Shown here: positions 21,821-31,872 of the stretch, in pieces
Layout: every line of letters begins with the position of its first letter
Position numbering within the stretch: position 1 is the first letter of the stretch
From: Phytophthora sp. 'mugwort'
Taxonomy: Eukaryota; Oomycota; Peronosporomycetes; Peronosporales; Peronosporaceae
NCBI GenBank assembly: GCA_033558025.1
Contig: JAUCEF010000007.1
Coordinates: forward strand, 2,604,001 to 2,668,000
Length of the DNA stretch: 64,000 bases
Reading direction: 5' to 3'
Notes under the pieces: generated by a model
Database searches by the model: none
The model's input: only the letters and a program-made list of their open reading frames with translations
Told to the model about the DNA's origin: nothing
Position numbers and translations under genes: made by a program

Positions 21821-22252
21821 GGTTGCTCGTATTGGGGCTCCACTAGCTCCAATACAATATACGTGTACCACATAAAACGATGTTGATTGGTTGTAAAGTG
21901 TCTCGTTAGTGTAGCCATTTCCGACGAAACGGCGCTCACTGAAGCGGATGTCCTCGAGTGACAACATGGAGCCTCCCTCGCCGCTTTCAGTGCCAGTAGC
22001 AGCTATTAGAGTCACGAAGGAAAAGAGCCATGTTTCGAGTATCCCGCGCTTTTTTTTCCCTCGCAAGCGAACGCCGTTCACGTGCGGCGAGCGGATTCGA
22101 CGCGGAAGGATGGCGGCTCTATTGGATGCCGTCATTCTTTCCAGTGCTGAGTTCCTTAACCTTTCTGGGTGCATCTACTCATTTGCCTGTACAGATTAAT
22201 TATCGCTGGTAGAATTACTATTCGCTGCCCTCACTGGGTCTGACGTTCGCGT
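21821..22252. promoter_or_regulatory. Divergent promoter region
   Basis: 432 bases between the preferred start of the acidic-domain protein (minus) and the PP2A B''-like gene (plus). It should serve both. It is open in one minus-strand frame to 22174, which is why an extended N-terminus of the neighbour cannot be excluded. No defined motif recognised. Confidence 0.4.
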
Positions 22253-23748
22253 ATGGCATTTGAAGCAGGCGATTCAGGGTTGTCGATGGATCTAAAGCGA
22301 GAGATGAAGCAACGCGCCAAAAAGACGGGAATCGTCGAAGTCGATCGCATGCTCGACGCTCAAATGACGCTCATGGTCTCGTATGAAGACTACCGATCCC
22401 TCTCAAAGGGTTCTTGGTGCAATTCACTCGCCTTGCGCGCGAAGTTGGATGTCTTGCTGTCCGTCCCACGATTTCTCATGGTACAAAGCTTTCGTATTAA
22501 ACTGCTGCTCGAGATCATTTTGTTGCTGTTGCCGATACGACAAACTTACATACACTTGTTTTAGTTTCCACAGGATACGCAAGGAAGAATAAGCGGATAC
22601 ACAATCCTGGAGTACCTTCACCAGCTGCAGTTGTCGCTACGCGTAGCTCGCTTCGTTCTGGAACGAGTTGGTCAAGAAGGCGCTGACAAAGACGATGAAA
22701 CGCTGTCAGAGAAGATGTATGTGACCCTCATCACCGAGACAATCCAAGCCTCAAGCAGAGAACTAGGGCTCCAAGACGACGCGGATTTCCAGCAGTACTA
22801 CGAGCTTATCTGTGCGCGCATGCTGCTGTTGCCACACGGCCAGCATCAAATTCGTTCTCGTGGGCTATCGATCCATCAAGTGGTGACCTGCAGTCGCTTC
22901 GCTGAGTTCTTTAAGCTAATGGATGGCTCGCTTCGGGAACGATACGACCAGAAGAACAACGTGTTCCACCCTACGCTAGTTCGGAATGTACACAAGCAAT
23001 ATCTTCAACTCGACCGCGACGGCAATGGCATGCTTAGCATGAGTGAGCTGCAGGAGTACGGGAAAAAGCGTGCTTTTAACCCCACAGGTTATGAGCCGAC
23101 TCACGACCTGACATATGCCTTTGTGACGCAAGTATTCGCTGAAGTACCGACGTTTAACGGCGATATGGATTATCATGCGTATTTGGACTTTACTCTGGTT
23201 ATGAGCGACAGAGAATCCGTTGCTGCGCTTCGAGTAAGTTGTTTGACTGACATTTTTTATTCTTTGACTCATACGATGTTGGTGGCTGTGTTCGCAGTTC
23301 TTTTGGGGGGTTCTCGACTTCCAGAAGCAAGGGTTTCTAGACGCCTTCACTCTTGACTACTTCCTGCGAAGCCTGCTCGAGAAGATTTATGCGCACGAAG
23401 GCGAGGACGACGCACCAACCATAGCTCGTCTACGGGTAGTACTAAATTCACATGGCTGTGATACGCAACGGAACGTAGTCACTGAACGAATGAGCTACTG
23501 CATGTAACTTACAGACTCAGATATTCGACGCCGTGGCACCAGTGCATCCGGGCAGGATCACTTGGCAAGATCTGCAACGATGCAAGCTTGGCCACAATGT
23601 CGTTCGGTGAGCTAACTGCAATTAATTTATAAGAAGTGGCCATATATTCGCGACTGCTCCTCATGTCTGTATCATTGTTAGGTTTCTCACCGACTTCGTC
23701 GCTTACCGCACATACGAAGACAGCGGAGGTCGCTTTCCCACGTCTTGA
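22253..23748 (+). CDS. PP2A regulatory subunit B'' family protein, PPP2R3C/TONNEAU2-like
   Basis: EF-hand regulatory subunit of protein phosphatase 2A, of the PPP2R3C/FASS branch that acts at centrosomes and cortical microtubules in animals and plants. Five exons: 22253-22480, 22574-23233, 23298-23435, 23515-23606, 23682-23748, giving 394 codons plus stop. The fourth exon could instead begin at 23521 without changing the frame. Conserved features: GRISGYTILEYLHQLQL, YYELICARMLLLPHGQ, RFAEFFKLMDGSLRERYD and a canonical EF-hand DRDGNGMLSMSEL at about residues 221-233 with Asp/Asp/Asn and Glu at calcium positions. DFVAYRTYEDSGGR lies near the C-terminus. Human PPP2R3C is about 450 residues, so this is slightly short. 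It is head-to-head with the acidic-domain protein. Confidence 0.88.
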
Positions 23749-23947
23749 AGATGGCTACCAGAAGATGACATTAATTTGACACCACAGCCGTGACATTGAG
23801 CACGATGCCAATACCTGTTGATATCTATTAGTAAAGCTAAGCTCTGTACTTCACTGGCTTGCATTCGTGCATCGCCGCCTTAACGCCGAACTCAGCACTC
23901 AACAAAACAAAACGAGACCGCAATGAGCGCAGAGATATATGCAGCAC

Positions 23948-25648
23948 TTAAGCGAGCAGGATCTCGCCCTTGTAATGGAAAAGGAACACGCTCCCGGTGA
24001 ACATGACAGCGCTAACAATTTGCTGCTGGTGCTTCGTGATGAAGGCGCTTGCACGCTCGCGGGAAGTCTGGTACCACGACTTGCGCTTCATTGGAACACC
24101 ACCGGCGCCCAAGCGGCCACCAAGGAGGCTAGAAGTGGGTTTGGAAATGCTCGACGCATTCATCTGACGCTGACTCGCGTTCAAACGCTCATACTTAGTG
24201 CGCAGGCTGGCAGCCTCCCGTTCCAGCATCTGCAGGGCGGCCTCAGCCTCCTGCTTCTTCTTGGACAGGGTTACCACTGAAATGCTAAGCTTCTCGGCCT
24301 CAGACAGCGCAAAGGTAGCCATCACGTGGAAACGGCTACCCGCTGGCTTGGCTTCTTCATTTTCTCCAGCCATCTCGTCCTCCTCGTCCTCCTCGTCCTC
24401 CTCGACCTTCTCAGCCTCCTCGACCTCCTCGACCTTCTCGTCCTCCGCGACCTTCTCGGCATTCTCGACTTCCTCATCTTTCTCGACTCCCTCAGCCTTC
24501 TCAGCATCCTCAGTCTTTTCAGTCTCCTCAGTCACATCAGTCTCGTCAACCTCCTCGGCCTCCTCGGCCTCCTCGGCCTCCTCAACCTTCTCAGCCTCCT
24601 TTGCTTCCTCGGCCTCCTCAGCCTTCTCAGCCTCCTTTGCTTCCTCGGCCTCCTCAGCCTTCGCAGCCTCCTTTGCTTCCTCAGCCTCCTCAACCTTCTC
24701 AGCCTCCTTTGCTTCCTCAGCCTCCTTAACTTTCTCAGCCTCCTTCGCTTCCTCAGTCGCCTCAACCTTCTCAGCCTCCTTAATCTTCTCGGCCTCCTCA
24801 GCCTTCCACGCAGCAACCTCCTCTTCAATGACCTCCTTCACAGCTTCCTCCACCAGCTCCGTAATCGTGGTTGGCTCCTCCTCCTCTTCCTCGTCGGCGA
24901 TAGTGAACCACTTGTCAAGCACGTTGTCCTGGAACAGCGACGAAACGGGGACCTCAATCTCCTTCACCGGCTCGGGCTCTTCATCATCTTCCTCGGATGA
25001 AGCCGCAGCGACCGCGATGGTCACAACCGCCTCACGCGATTGCACGGGGTCGAAAACGAACGTGGCGGGGAACGTCAGCGCTGTCGACAACTCGTCCTCG
25101 TCCCCCGTGCTCTTTAAATCAGCGTTCCAGGCCACCGTGCGCACTACAGGCACCTTCTCCTTCTTGACGCGCTTCTTGATCACGGTGCGTGTGATCTTGG
25201 TGGTGGTTTTAAGCTTGCGTGGTGTGCTCTCACCGTCCTCCTCGGGCACCTGGCCCTCCTCCACCACGTGGCCGTGCTCATCTGTGACCACGACGTCCTT
25301 CTTCTGTATGACTTCCTCCACAGTCTCGTACTCGTCGGCCTCGTACTCCGGGTCTAAGGATACAGTGATGGTGGCGTTGGGAACAGGCTCCTCGCCCTCA
25401 ACGCCAAGCAGCGTGACTTCCAGCCGGCCCACGCTCTTGGTCGCAGCCTTGATCTCCTCAGAGAGCTCCTCTTGGCCCTCGGGGACCTCGGAAAGCGACG
25501 AGATCTGTTGAAACACTGCGGCGATCTGCTCGTCCAGCAATTTCACCTCATCCACCTTGGCAGTGACGCCGCGGCGGCACTCGAGGTACTGCTTTTGTGC
25601 ATTCTGTACCATAGCGGCCACGGCGGTCAAGGAAGAGGTGGAAGCCAT
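23948..25648 (-). CDS. Glu/Lys-rich coiled-coil protein with a C-terminal membrane anchor
   Basis: Single-exon frame of 566 codons; family not recognised. The N-terminal 80 residues form a heptad-like helix (VQNAQKQYLECRRGVTAKVD). A beta-rich region follows with DPEYEADEYETVEEVIQKKD and TTTKITRTVIKKRVKKEKV. Residues about 270-420 are an E/K/A-rich tract with a 12-residue tandem repeat. A predicted coiled coil (KKKQEAEAALQMLEREAASL) follows. The last 26 residues contain a hydrophobic segment, IVSAVMFTGSVFLFHY, ending GEILLA, preceded by basic SRERASAFITKHQQQ. That layout suggests a tail-anchored protein whose coiled coil projects into the cytosol. The compartment cannot be told from the sequence. 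No intron is needed. Confidence 0.8.
   Translation of the reverse strand: MASTSSLTAVAAMVQNAQKQYLECRRGVTAKVDEVKLLDEQIAAVFQQISSLSEVPEGQEELSEEIKAATKSVGRLEVTLLGVEGEEPVPNATITVSLDPEYEADEYETVEEVIQKKDVVVTDEHGHVVEEGQVPEEDGESTPRKLKTTTKITRTVIKKRVKKEKVPVVRTVAWNADLKSTGDEDELSTALTFPATFVFDPVQSREAVVTIAVAAASSEEDDEEPEPVKEIEVPVSSLFQDNVLDKWFTIADEEEEEEPTTITELVEEAVKEVIEEEVAAWKAEEAEKIKEAEKVEATEEAKEAEKVKEAEEAKEAEKVEEAEEAKEAAKAEEAEEAKEAEKAEEAEEAKEAEKVEEAEEAEEAEEVDETDVTEETEKTEDAEKAEGVEKDEEVENAEKVAEDEKVEEVEEAEKVEEDEEDEEDEMAGENEEAKPAGSRFHVMATFALSEAEKLSISVVTLSKKKQEAEAALQMLEREAASLRTKYERLNASQRQMNASSISKPTSSLLGGRLGAGGVPMKRKSWYQTSRERASAFITKHQQQIVSAVMFTGSVFLFHYKGEILLA
24553..24790. repeat. 36-bp coding minisatellite
   Basis: Tandem array within the E/K-rich gene, period 36 bp (12 codons, consensus EEAEEAKEAEKV on the minus strand). 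About four near-identical units, then diverged ones toward both sides. Such arrays change copy number easily between strains. Confidence 0.8.
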
Positions 25649-26300
25649 TACGACGGGATTAGAGACAGAGAGAGGGGGCCGCGAGATCTGCGGTTACAAT
25701 GGTCTCGGCGTAATGCGTGGCGAGGAACGCGGCCAAAAATACTGGCGTGCGCCACATCACATCTATAATCGAATTTAGCAATAATGATGCGGTACGCGAA
25801 TTAAAACCACCCATCGTGGGTGATTCAATCGAATTTTGAAATCGCACTGCTAAAAGGTCCTTTGACGAAGCATGTATTTTACACATTATCCGGATACTAT
25901 GACCCTTCTGTTGATTCAACAGTGTTGATGGGAACGCCTTGAGCCGACGAGCAAACATGACACCATCGACGGACTCATGCTCGCCTCGACGATAAAACTA
26001 AGGTTCGCCTCAACTGCATTTCAGCTGCACTTCAACTGGGCGCCAGCAGCCGAGTAGCAGCGCGATGGGCACGAAAACTGTACTGGACTGGCCTTGAGGT
26101 TCGATCAAGAACGTCTTGCCGTTGGTGGGGCTTCATATCAACGCACTATAGTATTTAAATTAATAAACCCCGGCGGCTCGCACGGGTATTCTTCCACACG
26201 TTTCAATCAACTGTCTAGTTGCCGAGGAGAAGGGCGCGCTATCCGATCCGGTCGTCTCCATCTTGTTCCATCCTCTTCATTGATCCTCACGAACATGCAA
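25649..26300. other. Spacer between two minus-strand genes
   Basis: About 650 bases. The side near 25649 should hold the promoter of the E/K-rich gene and the other side the 3' end of the Ser-rich gene. A small perfect hairpin, CACCC-ATCGT-GGGTG, lies near 25808-25822. No gene seen. Confidence 0.45.
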
Positions 26301-27404
26301 TTACCGCGACAACATGAACGAGTCCTGCGTCGACACGGACGACGCGTGAAGCCAGCCGTTAAGTTGTTCCAGCGCCTGCGCCTCCTCGTCTTCCTGGATA
26401 CTCGGGGCGTACCCGCTCTCAATGAGGCGGCCCGTATTGGCGAGGTTAGACTGCGGGTTTAGCGACCCGAAGTTTGTCTCGAGACTCACGCGGTCTGAGT
26501 GCTGCGACACACGTGTGGACGAGATGGAGTTTGAGCGCATTACGAACGAGTCGTTGGTACTGCTGCTGCTCCTCATGCTAAGGCTCCTGTTCGACGACAT
26601 CATCGCGGGGACGGGAGCTGGCGCGCCACCGAGACCGCTTCCGCTGCGTCCGTAAAACTGAAAAGAGACGCCAGGCTCCTCCTTATGCTGCAGGCGCGTG
26701 TTGATGCTTTTGTTGCTCTGCGCTCGTGAGCGTCTCCGCTTGTGGGGCACGATCTGCTTCTGCTGGTGACGGCGTGGGAGCGAGACAGGAATGTTCTCTT
26801 CCGAGCAGATGATGTAGTCGCCAGTCACAATCTCCTTGATGGGCGGCTGCATGTCCTTCTCACCGTTGTGTCTTGCCTTGGACATCATACGACCCGACTG
26901 TTTGCGAACGAGGGCCGTAATGGGGACGTCGGTCGCAGCCGAGACCTTGGAGTGTCTGTGGCTGCGATTGCCGCCGTGGGCGCGTAGCTGCTTCTCCGTT
27001 CTCTTGTCCATACGGGGTGTCAGGAGCTCGCCGTTGCCATCCGAACTGGTGGAAGGCGGCGGGATGGGCGCCACCGTCTGGTAGTAGTAGTCCGTCGGGT
27101 TCACGTCGCTGCCGACAAAAGACTCGGTGCCGCGCATAACGACGGTGGATCCGCTGAGGGTGCTGGCCGGGCCAGTGCAGTCGGTGCTGCTGGCGAACAT
27201 GGTGCTGTTGGACGTCATCATGGTGTCACTCACGTGGCTGAAGTTGCGCGCGCCAAACTTATTCTTGCGCTCCTCGAGAAAGAAGATGTGCTCGAGCGCC
27301 AGCGATGGCCGGCGGCACAGGCACTTGGAGCCGCGCACGCCGCAGGTCCTACATCTGCGCAGCCAGTTGAACTTTAAAAGGCTGAGCCATGCGATGATCC
27401 CCAT
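26301..27404 (-). CDS. Unrecognised Ser/Arg-rich protein with N-terminal Cys cluster
   Basis: Single-exon frame of 367 codons with ATG at 27402-27404. Not recognised as a named family. The N-terminus is hydrophobic (MGIIAWLSLLKFNWLRR), then a cysteine cluster CRTCGVRGSKCLC. The rest is polar and probably disordered: a basic region PRRHQQKQIVPHKRRRSR, a Ser/Thr/Arg-rich stretch with many RS and RSxS groups (SNRSLSMRSSSSTNDSFVMR), then an acidic helix QEDEEAQALEQLNGWLHASS near the C-terminus. A short ordered part, IKEIVTGDYIICSEENIPVS, lies in the middle. Codon use looks like that of the neighbouring genes and the frame is long and clean, so I take it as a real gene, possibly oomycete-specific. 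Many serines invite phosphorylation; that is inference. Confidence 0.7.
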   Translation of the reverse strand: MGIIAWLSLLKFNWLRRCRTCGVRGSKCLCRRPSLALEHIFFLEERKNKFGARNFSHVSDTMMTSNSTMFASSTDCTGPASTLSGSTVVMRGTESFVGSDVNPTDYYYQTVAPIPPPSTSSDGNGELLTPRMDKRTEKQLRAHGGNRSHRHSKVSAATDVPITALVRKQSGRMMSKARHNGEKDMQPPIKEIVTGDYIICSEENIPVSLPRRHQQKQIVPHKRRRSRAQSNKSINTRLQHKEEPGVSFQFYGRSGSGLGGAPAPVPAMMSSNRSLSMRSSSSTNDSFVMRSNSISSTRVSQHSDRVSLETNFGSLNPQSNLANTGRLIESGYAPSIQEDEEAQALEQLNGWLHASSVSTQDSFMLSR

Positions 27405-29462
27405 GGACCACTCGCTACAGGGAAGGTCAAGTCAGCTAGGGGGGGGGTCACTGTGATAAGCTGCGCCTGTGCAGTCTCAAGTTTGACGCTTGTTGCCTCA
27501 ACCGAGGGAATCGCCGACTGAGAGGGGAAGTCCAGTCGGCATAGAGACGGCGAGTCAGTGACTCGATCGATCGACGAAGCGCCCCATCTCTTGAAATATT
27601 TACAGAGATGAGGCGAATGAGCGGTCACGGGTGTCGGCACAAGTGCCGTCGGAAACCTCGACCACGCAATGCATGGCCATTCACCTACAACGCTCTGCAG
27701 CTGCAGGCTCCATATATAATAGCAGGTTGACAGCATTATCGGTGGCGGCGTTCATGCTTGCAAGTATCATGCTGCGTTTGATATAGTCTCAATATGAGGA
27801 TAGCGCGGCGCACGTGCTTCCCGATCGGGAAAAGAGGCGATGCGGCATACAAAAACCAAGTCAAGCGACCGAAATTCATGTAGTGCGCGTGGAGAGACTC
27901 AGTTTTGACGCCGCTCGCAGCCGAGATTATCCACAGCTTTGGCTGCCTGACGGATGCACTAAGTAGGCCAATAAGGAGAGGCTGTAAAACGCTGCGCCTT
28001 CGATCAGCGTTCTGTTCGAAGCCGCAAGAAACTCCTGACTGCAAAGGAATCCGGAATTGAAATCATGGCTTTTGTTTGGAGCGCGATGTGCCAAGGCAAT
28101 GCCGTCTTGGGGGACCGAATAGCAATGACCGCACGCGGTCAATGCCGAAGACGAGCGGTGACCTGCAAAGCCGAAGAGCTTGCTTGATGTCCTCGCTGCG
28201 AACGAAATCAGCGCCCTTGTTGTTTTGTATCTTCCGAGTTGAAGATAGGATCGCCACTTTTAATAGCAACTTACCGACTGCCGCGCTCGCAGAAGGAACG
28301 TGGTTTGTCCTGGCACTTGCGCGGCAGCCATCCGGATTCCGCACCGCTTGCTCGATGGGCAGCGTTCGCACTTGCACGCAGCCAGAGCGGAGATAAAGCT
28401 CATACTATTGACACAATCTTGTAAACAGATGTCACGGGTTATGGCATTTGCTCTTGGGTATATATAATCCGGTAACACCGCGTGCTTTCTCCTCACATGG
28501 ATGACGAAATCACACAAGCATTGTTTTCGGCTTGCCAAGCGAGTTGTGTTTCACCCCCTCCACAAATTATTTGTAGAGTTGGGAGACAACACAATCCCTT
28601 CATAAATCTTATAATATCACGCAGCCAGAATCTGTCACTACTCAATAGTGCTGATAAAGACAAAGAAGCGGATGGCTGCACCGAATCTCGCATTCATGTA
28701 CATTTCTTGAGGTGCGCCCTTCGTGACGGAGGACGAAGTTCGTTCCGGGATGCGCACCACCTTCTCCTCCAGCTGATAGGCGAAACAAGCTGCAGAACAG
28801 CTGCTGCGCCACCGCGCAGGAAAACGTGGGCTCTGCTTTGACGGAAGTGATCACCACGAGGAGAAATTGGCCCTTGCCAAAAGAAATGGGGCTCCGTATA
28901 CTGTACGGTATGTAGCTGGCTGGCCTGGCGGGCGGGTGGAACAAATTCGTCTGTGTTGTACGGTACAACAGTGTTCAAGCAGTAACATCCGCCGTAGCTC
29001 CTGGACGTTGTGACACACTGGTGAAAAGCCCAAGCAAATCATATTCACTGCCAACTTGTGAGGCGCTGCTTGCCTAAATTTTATGTGACGGCTCCAACCG
29101 GACCGAGCAGTACATGGCTGAGCTGCCGCCACGCCACCCTGCTGCATCTGCGCTCGAGAACGTACAATACATGTACATACTTGTGGCCAACTTGCGGGGC
29201 AGTTACCCTGTGGGCCCTTCCTTGTTGAAAGCACAATTACACGTCGGTGGCTCAACGTCTGGTTGTTTGCGCCCTTAACAAGCTCAAAGCGATCTTGTCC
29301 ATGTCATCGCCAGATTACCTACGTCCAGTAGCTGCCTGCTCGAATTTTGGTGAAGCGTCCAACACACGACTTGGGTACCGGTATTCCTCCGTTCCAGCCG
29401 TCCACATCACCACAAACGCACAAAGAGAAACCAAACGACCGGCAAAAGATTGCGGCGAGGAT
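27405..29462. other. Two-kilobase spacer with no gene recognised
   Basis: Several short frames on both strands (up to about 140 codons), none with recognisable similarity or clean splice structure. A 9-base G run occurs near 27440. The left end should contain the promoter of the Ser-rich gene and the right end the 3' region of DONSON. Confidence 0.5.
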
Positions 29463-31728
29463 TCATCGCCGGACAGCAAGCGCCCGGGTTGTAGTTTCCA
29501 CGTCGTAGCGGCTTTCCATCTTCGTCACTACAGCAACCTCCATGCGTCGCTTGGAAAACTCGAGCTCTTGCTGACGCTTCCGACGCTCTTGTCGGTCTCC
29601 GTGCTTCTCGCCAGCATTTCGTGCAACCTGCTCGTCCAGCTTGACTGCATTCAGCCGCTCGGCACCCGCTAAAGCCTCCATATATGTTTGTAATGCGATA
29701 TGGCCATTTCTCCCTCCAGTCGTATTCTCCTTTCTAGACGATGTCAACGAGCCGTACGACGCACTGGTTGCTTCCCACTCGTCCTTGAGCGCAGCAAGTA
29801 GCCTCGCGATGCTGGAAGGGAAGCAGAAGCCCAAAATTTCAATCCGAAAGAGTGTTGCGGATCGAGAAGGCTGGTCTTCCGATACCGACTCGTTCGTTGC
29901 AGCACCCACGCGACCAAACGAAGTCACCTCTAAGCTTTTGATGGAAGCGTTCGCGAAGGGGTGCAAACCAAACAACTCCGGTACGTCTTGGTTTGACATG
30001 GCTGCAATAGTGAATACGATTGGTTAGATACTCGGCAGCTTAAAGCAAGCGGGTCAGGGTTTCACGTACGCGCTCGGTTGATCAGGAACTCGTAGAGTCC
30101 GTGGACAGCATTGTGGCCATGGAAGAGCAGCAGCGAGTCGGCGCCATACATATTTTCTGGAGCAGCTTTAGTGCCAGTCACAGGCGCGAACATCGTGCCA
30201 CCGTGTCGATCCTTGTTTCTCTTACGAGTTGCCTCGAGCTCTTCGTCAAGCAAACAGAACTCTCCGACCTCGCGCTGTGTCTCGTTTTGCTTGATGTACG
30301 GCATGGTATACGCCACATTGAGGTGGTGCAGTACCTTGCGAATTCTTGCACTTGACTGCGACATCACAGCGCGGAGACAACGGGTCTTGGTGTCTCGAGT
30401 CGATTGTCCAGAGGCCTCGTGCTTTTCATCATGTTGTCGGCACAAGTTGATAATTGAAGAGCCATGTTCTGTTGCCTCCTGACTGTCGGAATCATAGACA
30501 AAGTAAACGACAAACTCGCTTGAACGAAGATAGAATGATCCATCCTGGATGGCACCGCCAGTATTGATGCTAGCGTATCGACGGAAGCTCATGTATACGT
30601 CGCGAAATGCTTCCTGCCACGTGTTCCAGCGCGCTGTAAAATAGGATTTGTCTTCTCGTTTGCGTTCGCCTTTGAGACCACCCAGTAACGGTTCACTTGG
30701 ACTTGTTGCTGTGGCTCGGTTGAGTAGAATGGATGTGGGCACAGCGTCTGCAGGGTGTACGAAATAGTGTAATGCTTGCTGCCATCGCACCGCTGTGCTC
30801 AGAGAAGAAGACTGATGTGCACCACTCCCACCACCAGCGATGAAACTCTGCAGTGCCTGCTGCTTAATTTTTGAGCTGGATGTATGTTTGGAGCAGCATA
30901 CCACATTTGTCAGTACGAATTAAATCAAACCAAATGCTTTGATCCTTAACACACCGGCATCACGTACTTGATGCGCTGAAAAGGATAAGGAAACGCGGTA
31001 AGAATGACCAATTTCGTCTTGGGCACAATGTCCACTGGCAACTCTGCAACCTGATTTCATAGCGAAATGTGAATAACTCGCCTCGCATCGTCCAAAAATC
31101 CATGTCGAGTCAGTAACCTGAAAGGTATTTAGAACGTTTGCACCTGGAGCAAGTTGTCTCTTTTGACTCAGCAATGATGCGTCATAAAGCGAATGCAAGC
31201 GCGTAGACGCAGTAGCAGTTAATGCCTTGTCTGGGGGTGATTTTTGCGGCGTCGATTTTAATGGAGATGCCTTCTTCAGTGTTTCAGCCGGTGACGATTG
31301 ATCTTCATGAAAGACCTGACCTGGCTGCTTGTCCTCTCTAACTCCATCGGTTGATTTAGGAGACCTAGACAAATAACTTACGTGAGCGATTTCACACCTC
31401 ACCAACGCATTTGCTGTTCGCACTGAACCTGGTAGTTATTGATGGCGTCTCAGGCGTTGAGGTCGCGCTTAATTCCACCCGCGCCTTCTTTTCAGCAGAC
31501 ACTTGCAGCTTGGCAGCTCGACGGCGTTTCTACCAGCAACCAGCACATCGTCTATCAACCAGTCGATCTTCCAGCAGCAAAACTCAATTGACAGAGGTCG
31601 TCACGCACGCGCAACTCCATCGGAAGGAGTCTCTTCGCCTTGTTCGCATTGCGCTTGCCTGGACTGGGCGTCCCATTGGCTACGGGTTCCTTGTTGGGCT
31701 CCTGCGCGACGCCACCTTTGGTCGTCAT
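29463..31728 (-). CDS. DONSON: DONSON-family replication protein (downstream neighbour of SON)
   Basis: Replication-fork protein; in animals it helps load and activate the CMG helicase and protects stressed forks in the nucleus. Six minus-strand exons: 31728-31609, 31529-31403, 31335-31118, 31050-30968, 30875-30070, 30001-29463. They give 630 codons plus stop with matching phases and GT-AG introns of 67-92 nt (three are 67-68 nt). The intron 30876-30967 contains TACTGAC, a good branch site, and removes an in-frame TAA. Family blocks: ELPVDIVPKTKLVIL (matches the human LPVDW.IKTRLLF block), WNTWQEAFRDVYMSFRR, SSEFVVYFVYD, DSLLLFHGHNAVHGLYEFLI and LFRIEILGFCFPSSIARLL. The last 95 residues are basic and charged and do not resemble the animal C-terminus. 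It diverges from the tRNA hydroxylase gene, 144 bp away. Confidence 0.88.
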
Positions 31729-31872
31729 CACAATGGAGCTCTTCGTCTGCAAATGGTATCGACTCTGACAGGAAAGCAGGATGTTGAAAACAGATATCAT
31801 ATCTCGAAGGTATTTGAACTGCAACCTCAAACTTGTGCGGTGGTGCGCCATTCATCGTCATACTTGACAACA
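31729..31872. promoter_or_regulatory. Compact bidirectional promoter
   Basis: Only 144 bases separate the start codons of DONSON (minus) and the rhodanese-domain gene (plus), so both 5' leaders and core promoters must share this stretch. No TATA box or known motif stands out. Confidence 0.5.

Noticed and set aside
21821..22174. 118-residue N-terminal extension of the acidic-domain protein, with a hydrophobic segment
   Set aside because: The extension is unlike the rest of the protein in composition and would leave only 78 bp to the divergent gene. The ATG at 21820 starts the acidic region. Not fully excluded.
24198..25511. 437-codon Ser-rich frame on the plus strand
   Set aside because: It is the antisense of the Glu/Lys-rich gene: GAG/GAA codons read backwards give Ser/Phe/Leu codons. 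Its low-complexity composition is fully explained by that.
29641..30027. 128-codon plus-strand frame opposite DONSON
   Set aside because: Overlaps the last DONSON exon on the other strand and shows no independent signal.
30875..30967. In-frame stop in DONSON, suggesting a pseudogene
   Set aside because: The TAA lies in a 92-nt segment with a GTACGTG donor, a TACTGAC branch site and a CAG acceptor. Splicing restores the phase and family similarity.
31060..31117. Coding segment with IFGRCEASYSHFAMKS in the DONSON gene
   Set aside because: It lies in a 67-nt intron by frame analysis; including it breaks the frame into the ELPVDIVPKTK block that matches the family.
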